Positions 1 through 5,599 of a stretch of 5,714 bases of DNA are shown in pieces (position 1 is the first letter of the stretch; each line of letters opens with the position of its first letter). The translations under genes were made by a program, and so were the position numbers. The DNA lies in assembly GCA_007131745.1 (NCBI GenBank), contig SLPX01000377.1, positions 1 to 5,714 on the forward strand. The letters run 5' to 3'. The stretch comes from Myxococcales bacterium. GTDB lineage: Bacteria > Myxococcota > Polyangia > HGW-17 > SLPX01. Below the pieces are notes generated by a model. The model did no database searches. It was given only the letters and a program-made list of their open reading frames with translations, and was not told the origin of the DNA.

Positions 1-825
1 GGAAAACACGGACCCATTAATGGAAAACCCACCGTGGCCCTGCCATGTCAACATCTGGGAGGCATGCCATTCGTCGAGGAGATCGTGTCGCACCAGATAG
101 CGGAGGATACGTCGGCGGACTATCTCTGTGAGGATGTTAAAGCAGCGGTCGTCGAGCTTGGTGGCTTGAAAGAAGACGAGGCGGCCGTCATTGTCTGCTG
201 CGAAAGTGCCCGATGAGGCGACCACATGGAAGTGGATATGTCGGTTCAAGCTGGAACCACTTCGGTGGGTGAAGACCACAGCTCCGAATCGGGAGTCTTT
301 GGGAGCGCCGGGACCGGCTTTACGGATAGCAGTTTCCAGTGCGCGCAAAAAGATTCTTTGGATTCCACGTTTGTGCCTCGCATTTTGGAGAAAGAAACGA
401 ATGCGTTTGGGCCAAGGTCAGCACCACCTGCCGGAAAGGGACAAACGGAAGCACATTGTCGATGAGATGGGCAGCGGTTTGGGCCATGTACTTTGCATTA
501 CAACTTGGGCATAGACCCCTTATTTGGCAGGAGAAACTCAGGAGATACTCATAGCCGGCACGATGGACAGCGGCAGCGTGCGAAGCCGTAAGCCCAGATT
601 CCGCATTGAAGGTACTTGCGGAATGCGGTTTCGACGTAATTCGGGATCGGGTAATCGTCGGGATCGGCTTCCCGACGGGCAGTCAGCCAGGTCTCCAGGT
701 TTTGTTGAACAACTCGATAGAGGATGGACCGCTGGGGGGTTCTGGGCTTGTAGATCCCGGGTGTGTCTTTTGGTTCTTTTTCTGTTGAATGGTCAAATCG
801 CCTTTTGCTCCATGTTTTTCAGCAT
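1..825 (-). pseudogene. IS91-family (HUH) transposase, 5' part, frameshifted and cut by window edge
   Basis: Read in three successive minus-strand frames, the translation follows the IS91 transposase pattern: an opening GIYKPRTPQRSILYRVVQ, a zinc ribbon CRCPSC then FSC and LCPSC (codons about 575-500), then PKRIRFFL, RIFLRALE, RFGAVVFTHRSGSSLNRHIHFH and RRRILRYLVRHDLL. HIHFH (240-226) is the HUH metal-binding motif used for rolling-circle transposition; the catalytic tyrosine region would lie beyond base 1. One extra base near 557 and one near 412 change the frame. No ATG, GTG or TTG exists in the first frame downstream of its upstream stop (821-819), so the start is also lost or sits in the frame of ATG 825, needing a third shift near 795. 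I infer an inactive remnant. Sequencing error could mimic the shifts, but three in 400 bases favours decay. Family assignment is confident. Confidence 0.85.
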
Positions 826-948
826 GTTGAGTGTGATGAAGAATATGAATAGACCCACCACAACGACCGGATGTGGATGCCCCGCTTCGTGGATTCGGGC
901 TGGGCCGTGTACGCATGGAGAATAATCGGGCACAGGTCCAAATTCCAT
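793..948 (-). CDS. Possible small single-pass membrane protein (51 aa)
   Basis: An ATG at 948 opens a 51-codon minus-strand frame ending in TGA at 795-793. GAGG at 960-957 lies 8 bases upstream, a convincing ribosome binding site. The N-terminal half is Pro/His-rich (MEFGPVPDYSPCVHG, then HEAGHPHP), followed by a hydrophobic run PVVVVGLFIFFITLNML and a charged tail KNMEQKAI, as expected of a one-helix membrane protein. It lies between the stop of the ATPase gene and the transposase remnant, on the same strand as both. The frame stays open upstream to a TAA at about 1038 but has no start there, so it could also be the tail of a truncated larger protein. Its last codons, from ATG 825, could instead be the displaced start of the transposase. 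I do not recognise a family. Confidence 0.4.
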   Translation of the reverse strand: MEFGPVPDYSPCVHGPARIHEAGHPHPVVVVGLFIFFITLNMLKNMEQKAI

Positions 949-969
949 GTACACGACCTCGTAGGAGAC

Positions 970-1001
970 GGAATCCTCACCCCCGAAGGCCGGGTGATTC
1001 C
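970..1001. repeat. Imperfect hairpin upstream of the small membrane ORF
   Basis: GGAATC at 970-975 pairs with GATTCC at 996-1001. After a 3-base bulge, ACCC at 979-982 pairs with GGGT at 992-995, leaving a GC-rich loop region. On the minus strand it ends about 10 bases before the GAGG ribosome binding site at 960-957, so it could act in the leader of that gene. No T run follows on either strand, so it is not a clear terminator. It could also be a subterminal structure of the adjacent IS91-type element. Confidence 0.4.
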
Positions 1002-1030
1002 GTAGTTGCCGGTGAGGTGAGAATTCGGGG

Positions 1031-1045
1031 CTGTTTTAGAAACAG
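1031..1045. repeat. Small inverted repeat after the ATPase stop codon
   Basis: CTGTTT-TAG-AAACAG is a perfect 6-bp inverted repeat with a 3-base loop, about 20 bases past the ATPase stop codon on the minus strand. It is short, AT-rich and has no U tract, so it is at best a weak transcription stop signal. Confidence 0.25.
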
Positions 1046-1064
1046 GAGGTGGAGAGCGATAGCC

Positions 1065-2615
1065 CTAAGCGCGAAGGACAACCACCTTCACGCCGTCATG
1101 TTCAATTTCCTCGACTTCACCTCGTTTTTCCCACTCCAGCTTCGATCCGGTGTCGAAGATCACAAGGTAACCGGTGTCCCGGCCCAGCTTTTTTGCGTAT
1201 TGGGAAACCTGCTCAAGTCCTTTTTGCATGTACTTGTAGCCTCCGGCGAGTTTCAACTCCACCACATCCTTGCGACCGCCGTAATTCAAAAACAGGTCAG
1301 CCCTCTTTGTTCCCAGCGCAAACTCCCGCTCTATCCCCCCACCCGCGTTTACTATTCTTTGCAAAAACGCCATGAACACCAAATGCGGCGCGGCCTCTTG
1401 AAACTTCATTCCCTTTAACAAAACTTCCCCGTTTTCCCGCCAAAACTCGATGAATCCATTTATAAGCTTTACCATGTCCAGGGTACCGTCTTCTGCGACA
1501 TACCACGCGGGTTCTTCGTCAATGGATGTCTGCAACATGTAGGTCAAAACCCGTGGGATTATCTCGGCATAGATGGGGTTTGCTATTTGCCGCTTTCCAT
1601 CCCGAACTGCCACAAGGCCCAGGTCGAGAGTGTATGAAAACGCATCGTCGTAAACCTCTCCCCCGGCGGTTTCTCCAATTAGTATGGGTTCGATGACCGA
1701 TTTTACCCTCTTGTCTCGCAGCTTGTCGACCAAACTGTCCAGGTGCGTGTCACGCCGCTCGATAAGTATCTCTTTCGCCTGCAGTACATCCTCCTTCGTC
1801 ACGGGCTGTTTCCTGTCCTTCACCAGTGCATCAAACTCGGTGGTCAACTGGGCGGCCAGAGCGTTTACCAGCCAGGGTTGTCCCTGGGTGAGGTGGAATA
1901 TCTCGGCTTGTGCATTTTTCTCGAAGACCTGGCCGGTTTCTTCCGTGTGTTGCTCCAACAGCTCAGAGACTTCTTCCGGTGTAAAGCAGCGCAAAGTGAG
2001 CGAACGGTCCTTGATGTTAAAAGGGCTTGAGGTACCCAGGCTGTTGGAATCGTCTCTCACTTTGATTTTGTAATCCCTCAAATCTCTCATGCCCACCAGG
2101 CAGACGCTTTGGGGAAAGGGTGCCGGCCGGGAGGTGTATCCATCCCTGAGCTGCCGAAGAACCGAGATGAGCACCTCGCCCGGAAGGGCGTCCGCCTCGT
2201 CGAGGAGAAGGACGAGGGGACGATCCATCCCGGCCGCCCAGGTAGACAGAAAAGAACGCAAAGCTATGTCCGGATCTGCTGCAAAGTCATCCCGGGATGG
2301 AGGCAGGCAATTTTCCGGAAGCTGTATTTTTGAATCTTCCTCCATCCTTTTCAGTATCTGCGGGATCATTTCTTTCACGCTCGGCCGGGTGAAGCTCTCA
2401 AGAGACACGGTGACCGCAGCATACTTTCCCTCAGCAGTCAGCTTTCGTGAAAGAGAGCGGATCAGAGTGGTCTTTCCGGTTTGGCGTGGAGCATGGATGA
2501 TAAAAAATGATTCTTTGTCAATAAGCTCCCGTATCTGTCCCAATCGACGATCAGGGGGGATCATGTAATGTTTCTCCGGCAAACACGGCCCGGCGATGTT
2601 AAAAAATTTTTTCAT
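1065..2615 (-). CDS. AAA-type ATPase with C-terminal PD-(D/E)XK nuclease-like domain
   Basis: An intact 516-residue, probably cytoplasmic protein. The N-terminal ATPase shows Walker A APRQTGKT (residues 42-49), Walker B LVLLLDEAD (134-142, D139/E140), a sensor-like strand VCLVGMRD (171-178), and GQPWLVNALA (245-254) and NPIYAEIIPRVL (346-357), which recur in this group of ATPases. A helical linker follows. The C-terminal part fits PD-(D/E)XK enzymes: a Glu near 429-431, GTKRADL (D440), VELK (E453, K455) and a following GLEQVSQY helix. ATP hydrolysis and nuclease-like activity are family inferences; the cellular role is unknown, with defence, DNA processing or a selfish element all possible. 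ATG at 2615 is preceded by GGAG with 6-base spacing. The gene is 160 bases downstream of the secreted-protein gene on the same strand and could be separately promoted. It shows no frame damage, unlike the genes on both sides. Confidence 0.87.
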   Translation of the reverse strand: MKKFFNIAGPCLPEKHYMIPPDRRLGQIRELIDKESFFIIHAPRQTGKTTLIRSLSRKLTAEGKYAAVTVSLESFTRPSVKEMIPQILKRMEEDSKIQLPENCLPPSRDDFAADPDIALRSFLSTWAAGMDRPLVLLLDEADALPGEVLISVLRQLRDGYTSRPAPFPQSVCLVGMRDLRDYKIKVRDDSNSLGTSSPFNIKDRSLTLRCFTPEEVSELLEQHTEETGQVFEKNAQAEIFHLTQGQPWLVNALAAQLTTEFDALVKDRKQPVTKEDVLQAKEILIERRDTHLDSLVDKLRDKRVKSVIEPILIGETAGGEVYDDAFSYTLDLGLVAVRDGKRQIANPIYAEIIPRVLTYMLQTSIDEEPAWYVAEDGTLDMVKLINGFIEFWRENGEVLLKGMKFQEAAPHLVFMAFLQRIVNAGGGIEREFALGTKRADLFLNYGGRKDVVELKLAGGYKYMQKGLEQVSQYAKKLGRDTGYLVIFDTGSKLEWEKRGEVEEIEHDGVKVVVLRA

Positions 2616-2667
2616 TTCGGTCTCCGAACTATCTATTCCACACTCCCGTTAATGAATCACGTTGTTT

Positions 2668-2721
2668 CGCAATGTGAGTGCCCGAAATGCAATTTTTCGC
2701 GTTACACCCTTTCGCATTGCG
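2668..2721. repeat. Inverted and direct repeats in the ATPase gene leader
   Basis: CGCAATGTGA (2668-2677) is matched in inverted orientation by TCGCATTGCG (2712-2721), 9 of 10 positions. Between them CGAAA (2683-2687) pairs with TTTCG (2695-2699). TTTCGC also occurs directly at 2665, 2695 and 2710. The cluster sits 50-105 bases upstream of the ATPase start codon, where an operator or a folded mRNA leader would be expected. Nothing identifies a regulator. Confidence 0.35.
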
Positions 2722-2730
2722 TACTAGTGC

Positions 2731-2759
2731 ATACTACCGCCCAGGCATAAAGGAAACAA
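2731..2759 (-). promoter_or_regulatory. Candidate promoter of the ATPase gene
   Basis: On the minus strand TTGTTT (2759-2754) and TAGTAT (2736-2731) are separated by 17 bases, a sigma70-like layout with modest matches to consensus. Transcription would start near 2724 and give a leader of about 109 bases containing the repeat cluster at 2668-2721. Confidence 0.3.
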
Positions 2760-2775
2760 GTCGGATGAAATTATG

Positions 2776-3348
2776 CTAATTTTCCAAAACCGTTATGGTG
2801 GCCCTCGGCAATTCTCTCCAAGGCTCGACAGCCTTCTCGTCTTCCGGCGTGTACCTGATTTTCCAATCTCCGGAAAAACGCAAGCCTTCCACAACGCAAT
2901 AAGCCCATTTTCCCGACAGTAAACCTATTCGAGGGCATGGGACGACACCCCAAGATATCACAGGATGCAAAAACACGGTTCTGGATGAAGAGTCCAACCA
3001 TACAGTGAATTGAACTGCGCTTCCACAAGTACCTGTTCCACCCCAAGGAAGCGCGACCAGAAAAGGTCTGTTTCTTTTTATTTCAGCGGGAGCGTCAATC
3101 GAATCGGCGTGAAACAATCTGGAAGGATCCCAATAGTAGGCAGCTTCGTCTGCACCATGGCTAAATGGTCTACAACTCATAGTGGATGTCCATTTCGAAT
3201 CACAGACAGGAAGGTGAATGTCCGGCTGAGAAAGCAGAGAACCCGAATCTTCTTCCATGCAACCAAGCCGACCCGGTATCGTCAGCCCAATAAAAAGAAC
3301 AAATATTATGGAATGTTGCAATCCTGGCTTGTATTTTTTTTCACACAT
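2776..3348 (-). CDS. Secreted or lipoprotein-like hypothetical protein (190 aa)
   Basis: Starts at ATG 3348 behind a strong GGGAGG site (3359-3354, 5-base spacing) and ends with TAG. The N-terminus is a signal sequence: a basic stretch MCEKKYK, a hydrophobic core SIIFVLFIGL, then a turn and GRLGC at residues 27-30. Cys30 could be lipidated, but the lipobox is imperfect (Arg at -3), so ordinary secretion is also possible. The mature part holds five cysteines (49, 59, 108, 138, 151) and alternating hydrophobic stretches such as VQFTVWL and ATITVL, suggesting a beta-rich exported domain, perhaps disulphide-bonded. It begins 60 bases after the stop of the subtilase pseudogene on the same strand, so the two probably formed an operon. 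I recognise no family; a role as partner, substrate or inhibitor of the protease is only a guess. Confidence 0.75.
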   Translation of the reverse strand: MCEKKYKPGLQHSIIFVLFIGLTIPGRLGCMEEDSGSLLSQPDIHLPVCDSKWTSTMSCRPFSHGADEAAYYWDPSRLFHADSIDAPAEIKRNRPFLVALPWGGTGTCGSAVQFTVWLDSSSRTVFLHPVISWGVVPCPRIGLLSGKWAYCVVEGLRFSGDWKIRYTPEDEKAVEPWRELPRATITVLEN

Positions 3349-3408
3349 TGCCGCCTCCCGAGTTGCAAAAGGTTTTCACTTTGTAGACAGCCAAAAACAC
3401 TACATCTC

Positions 3409-4320
3409 TCACGGTGCCGCCGGTATGAGAGGAGAGGGGCATATACGGTTATCTTCCAATATGTTGAGTACATTCAGAAAACGGGACTCCTCCACGAATC
3501 CTTCGCTGGGCAATTGGCAGGCGTTTCTTAAAATGCGATCCTTGAGACCCATGGGTTGCATATAATAAAGTTCCGGTTCCAGGCTCACCAACAAAGCCGC
3601 AGCTCCCGAAACCAGTGGCGCCGCAAAAGATGTTCCGGAACATCTAAAATCGACTGAATTGCAGACGGTGATGGTTGTAGTGACGGGGTTATTTTCCGGG
3701 TTATTTTCGGGGTGTGGTGCAAGAACCTCCCAAAATGAGCCGGCCGCAGCGATTTAAATGGTTTGCTCACCCCAATTGGACTTGCCGTGAAGAGCCGGGC
3801 TTATTCGTCTTCTTCCTTCTACAATATCATTCAGGGAGAGTGTCCACGTGGTTGCGTTGGCAACATTGATCATCTGTGGATGCACCAGGCCTATTCCGGA
3901 CCGGCTCACCGCAAATCCCCCCGGATACAGCAATCGCCCTTCAAGATCCACGTCAACGAAACAGTTTGTTCCCGCGATCACGATGAGGGCGTTATCCTGA
4001 AGGCCCTCCATTCTTTCGGTCCATTCTTCCGTCAGGATTTGAAGCCCTTGTTCCCACTTGTCATCAGGTATGTCGACCACCCCGGCTCTTTTTTCCTGCA
4101 CACAATCATAAAAAGGCATCGTAGGATCCAGCGGATCGAACTTTTCATGGCTGAACATGGTGCCGATGCTCATCTGTATTACGCTTGCCCCCGGCTCACC
4201 TTTGTCCATGTCACGGGTGGAAAGAGCATAGTGAACAGCTCTCAACATGGACTCTCGCTTGATTTTCTGAGGGTCTCTGGTGCCAGGTAGATAAACTTCA
4301 GCCCTAAGCAGGATGGGGCT
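3409..4320 (-). pseudogene. Subtilisin-like (S8) serine protease, 5'-truncated with internal stop
   Basis: One minus-strand frame gives the second half of a subtilase: LLRAVHYALSTRDMD and ASVIQMSIG (the S-x-G substrate-cleft region), then ALIVIAGTNCF with the oxyanion-hole Asn (codon 3966-3964), NVANATTW and SNWGEQTI. After a TAA at 3756-3754 the same frame resumes with IAAAGSFWEVLAP and reaches CSGTSFAAPLVSGAAALL, the catalytic serine block (Ser codon 3630-3628), ending in TGA at 3411-3409. The TAA replaces a residue before IAAAG; GAA to TAA would be one change. The Asp (D-x-G) and His (HGT) regions should precede this part but are absent: homology fades above about 4310, where a plus-strand gene remnant begins. 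With two of three catalytic residues and the secretion signal gone, it cannot be an active protease. A TTG at 4344 is the first possible start and has no support. Confidence 0.85.
3686..3709. repeat. 12-bp tandem duplication inside the subtilase pseudogene
   Basis: GGGTTATTTTCC (3686-3697) is followed directly by GGGTTATTTTCG (3698-3709), differing at one base. On the minus strand it encodes ENNP twice, in a surface loop before the serine block. It keeps the frame and so may predate loss of the gene. Confidence 0.7.
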
Positions 4321-4496
4321 GGAAAGCCGGCGGTAGCGGCTCAACGGGCTTCGATATGACTGAAAACGTCTATGTACTCGCCCTGCCCGACGGCACCTAT
4401 GCCAAGGTTGAGGTACTCAGCGCCAAGGGAGGTGTCACTGAAATTCTCTGCTATCGGCAGGAAGACGGTTCCCGGGACATCACGACCGCTCCATGA
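4314..4496 (+). pseudogene. 3' remnant of a plus-strand gene, HmuY-like tail
   Basis: The plus-strand frame ending in TGA at 4494-4496 reads AGGSGSTGFDMTENVYVL, then ALPDGTYAKVEVLSAKGG and YRQEDGSRDITTAP. The strand pattern, with an 'aDGtYAKl' turn and a terminal 'YqpDGSRd'-type sequence, recalls the C-terminus of HmuY-like haem-binding lipoproteins; this is from memory of the family and is not secure. The frame hits a TAA at 4305-4307, inside sequence that belongs to the opposite-strand subtilase, so the gene's 5' part is missing. ATG 4356 would give 46 residues but has no ribosome binding site. I read it as a fragment left by a rearrangement; a short free-standing ORF is the alternative. 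Confidence 0.45.
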
Positions 4497-4801
4497 TTCT
4501 TCCTAATCCTTCAGCAAAGATACACCACGAGAGCGAGACAAGGATGCAAAATCAACATCCATCAGCTGAAAAAATCCCCCGCACACATTTGTGTTGAACC
4601 TTTTTGAACGGCCGCCAACCAATCGACCGACTCAAGCAAACGCATGGGAGAAGCGGGGGCATGTGGAGAACGCCCGCGCCCTTATCAATCAATACATTCA
4701 GGGAGGTGGACCATACGGGTTGGCGGGAATAAACTTTATAATCGGGGTTTACCCGCATTTGCAGTTGTGTCGGCAAAGCATTCAATAGCAAAATCAAACC
4801 A
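4497..4801. other. Stretch without a recognisable gene
   Basis: About 300 bases between the HmuY-like remnant and the vapBC promoter. It contains a short palindrome ACACATTTGTGT (4583-4594), a direct repeat of TTGAAC either side of CCTTT near 4594-4608, and CGGG/CCCG pairing near 4743-4755. A minus-strand frame from about 4758 down to 4552 is open but has no ribosome binding site or recognisable motif. I see no RNA gene or mobile-element end. Confidence 0.5.
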
Positions 4802-4830
4802 TTGACATATAACCATACTTGCGTTATGGT
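4802..4830 (+). promoter_or_regulatory. vapBC promoter
   Basis: A perfect -35 hexamer TTGACA (4802-4807) and TATGGT (4825-4830) as -10 are spaced by exactly 17 bases. Transcription should start at about 4837, which is at or one base before the ATG at 4838, so the antitoxin mRNA would be essentially leaderless. No Shine-Dalgarno sequence precedes that ATG, consistent with this. Confidence 0.65.
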
Positions 4831-4831
4831 T
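4811..4831. promoter_or_regulatory. Candidate VapB operator overlapping the promoter
   Basis: AACCATA (4811-4817) and TATGGTT (4825-4831) form a perfect 7-bp inverted repeat around a 7-base centre. It fills the spacer and covers the -10 element, where binding would block RNA polymerase. A further direct copy of AACCAT lies at 4797-4802, beside the -35. Ribbon-helix-helix antitoxins usually bind such half-sites to repress their own operon, so autoregulation is likely. Confidence 0.55.
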
Positions 4832-4837
4832 TTCCAT

Positions 4838-5065
4838 ATGAAAACGACGCTAATTATTGACGACGGGATTTTGCGACAACTCAAGCAGGAAGCGACACGG
4901 AGAGGGACTACGATCTCTCACTTGGTCGAATCTTCACTGCGGATGTTCCTTGCAAAAAAAAAGGATGCCATACCACCGCAGGAGTTGCCTACCTTTGATG
5001 GCGGCGGCGTTTCGGTGGACGTATCCAACCGGGACGAACTCTACCGCGTCATGGAGGGGCGTTGA
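4838..5065 (+). CDS. vapB: VapB-type ribbon-helix-helix antitoxin
   Basis: A 75-residue protein. MKTTLIIDDGILRQLKQEAT plus RRGTTISHLVESSLRMFL (residues 1-38) is a ribbon-helix-helix DNA-binding domain: one beta strand and two helices. The tail PTFDGGGVSVDVSNRDELYRVMEG (51-74) matches the 'gG..vDl.d...L...M' C-terminus of VapB proteins that wraps the VapC active site. It is the first gene of the operon, 48 bases ahead of vapC, and should neutralise the toxin and repress the promoter. ATG 4838 is chosen because it sits at the predicted transcription start; an in-frame ATG at 4826 lies inside the -10 element and the frame upstream covers the promoter. Codons 40-42 (KKK) lie in a run of nine A (4954-4962) containing A AAA AAG in the frame used for -1 slippage. 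Confidence 0.9.
   Translation: MKTTLIIDDGILRQLKQEATRRGTTISHLVESSLRMFLAKKKDAIPPQELPTFDGGGVSVDVSNRDELYRVMEGR
4954..4963 (+). other. Slippery A9-G tract with dnaX-type heptamer in vapB
   Basis: Nine A followed by G, read as GCA AAA AAA AAG. The heptamer A AAA AAG (4957-4963) is in the phase of the classic -1 site of E. coli dnaX. A -1 shift would end 12 codons later at TGA. A +1 shift, or loss of one or gain of two A, opens a frame that runs to TAG at 5124-5126, 13 bases beyond the first base of the vapC start codon. Confidence 0.6.
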
Positions 5066-5113
5066 CATCGCGGGTAGAGCCTCTGAAACCCTACATCCTG
5101 GAGACAAAGCGCC

Positions 5114-5554
5114 ATGTTCGTTGTAGACACGAATGTACTCATTTATGCGGCGGAAAGATCATTCGAGGAGCACGGCCCCTGTCGTAAAGCACTTGCTCGC
5201 TGGCAAAGATCCGACACGGCATGGTTCTTGTGTTGGAACATCCTGTACGAGTTTGTGCGGGTGGTGACCCACCCTCGTGTCTTTCGTCAACCATGGGACG
5301 CTGTTTCAGCTTGGAGCTTCATCGAGGTCCTTCTTGCCTCTCCAGCGGTCTCCATCCTTGGAGAAACCGAGCGGCATGGGACCGTAGCTCGGGAGATCCT
5401 CAAGAGCTTGCCTCCAATCCGCGGTAACCTTGTACACGATCTTCACACGGCAACCCTCATGAAGGAGCATGGAGTCCGGGTCATCTATACAAGGGACACG
5501 GACTTCCATAGATTCCCGTTTCTCGAGGTCCGGGATCCCTTGACAGGAACATGA
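5114..5554 (+). CDS. vapC: VapC-type PIN-domain ribonuclease toxin
   Basis: A 146-residue PIN-domain protein, the usual VapC length. It opens with MFVVDTNVLIYA (acidic residue D5), has NILYEFVRVVTHPRVF (E46), LVHDLHTATLMKEHG (D109) and VIYTRDTDFHRFPFLEV (D128, with D130 nearby), the acidic cluster that binds Mg2+/Mn2+ for RNA cleavage. VapC toxins cut specific tRNA or rRNA sites and stop translation when VapB is degraded; the target of this one cannot be read from sequence. TGGAG (5099-5103) lies 10 bases before the ATG, slightly distant, so expression may rely partly on coupling to vapB. The gene looks complete with no damaged motif, and the pair is probably functional. It converges on the histidine kinase gene. 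Confidence 0.93.
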   Translation: MFVVDTNVLIYAAERSFEEHGPCRKALARWQRSDTAWFLCWNILYEFVRVVTHPRVFRQPWDAVSAWSFIEVLLASPAVSILGETERHGTVAREILKSLPPIRGNLVHDLHTATLMKEHGVRVIYTRDTDFHRFPFLEVRDPLTGT

Positions 5555-5561
5555 AGAAAAG

Positions 5562-5594
5562 CCGCGGATCGGGGGACAAACCCGCGATCGGTTT
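5562..5594 (-). terminator. Likely terminator of the histidine kinase gene
   Basis: Interrupted stem: CCG (5562-5564) with CGG (5589-5591), ATCG (5568-5571) with CGAT (5585-5588), GGG (5573-5575) with CCC (5581-5583), loop ACAAA, with a 3-base bulge and one mismatch. On the minus strand CTTTTCTTC follows the stem, as in intrinsic terminators; on the plus strand only TTT follows, so stopping of vapBC transcripts is less certain. Confidence 0.5.
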
Positions 5595-5599
5595 CAGAT

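Noticed and set aside
34..925. Plus-strand frames across the left end
   Set aside because: The minus strand encodes the transposase with its zinc and HUH motifs; the plus-strand translations have no recognisable pattern.
1031..1045. CTGTTT/AAACAG as the ATPase terminator
   Set aside because: The stem is short and AT-rich without a U tract on the minus strand; listed only as a repeat.
873..2568. Several long plus-strand frames (873-1418, 1684-2073, 2089-2568) opposite the ATPase gene
   Set aside because: They are antisense to a gene with clear motifs, show no domain pattern and no ribosome binding sites; they arise as shadows.
2665..2715. Repeated TTTCGC as a possible short CRISPR or iteron array
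   Set aside because: Units are only six bases with unequal spacing and no neighbouring cas or replication gene.
3010..4290. Plus-strand frames 3010-3531 and 3763-4290
   Set aside because: Antisense to the secreted protein and subtilase, with no supporting signals.
4552..4758. Minus-strand frame of about 68 codons upstream of vapBC
   Set aside because: It has no ribosome binding site, promoter or recognised motif, and its longer version overlaps the vapBC promoter. It is left as unassigned sequence.
5062..5067. TTGACA at the end of vapB as an internal promoter for vapC
   Set aside because: No -10-like hexamer at 15-19 bases; vapC is better explained as the second gene of the operon.
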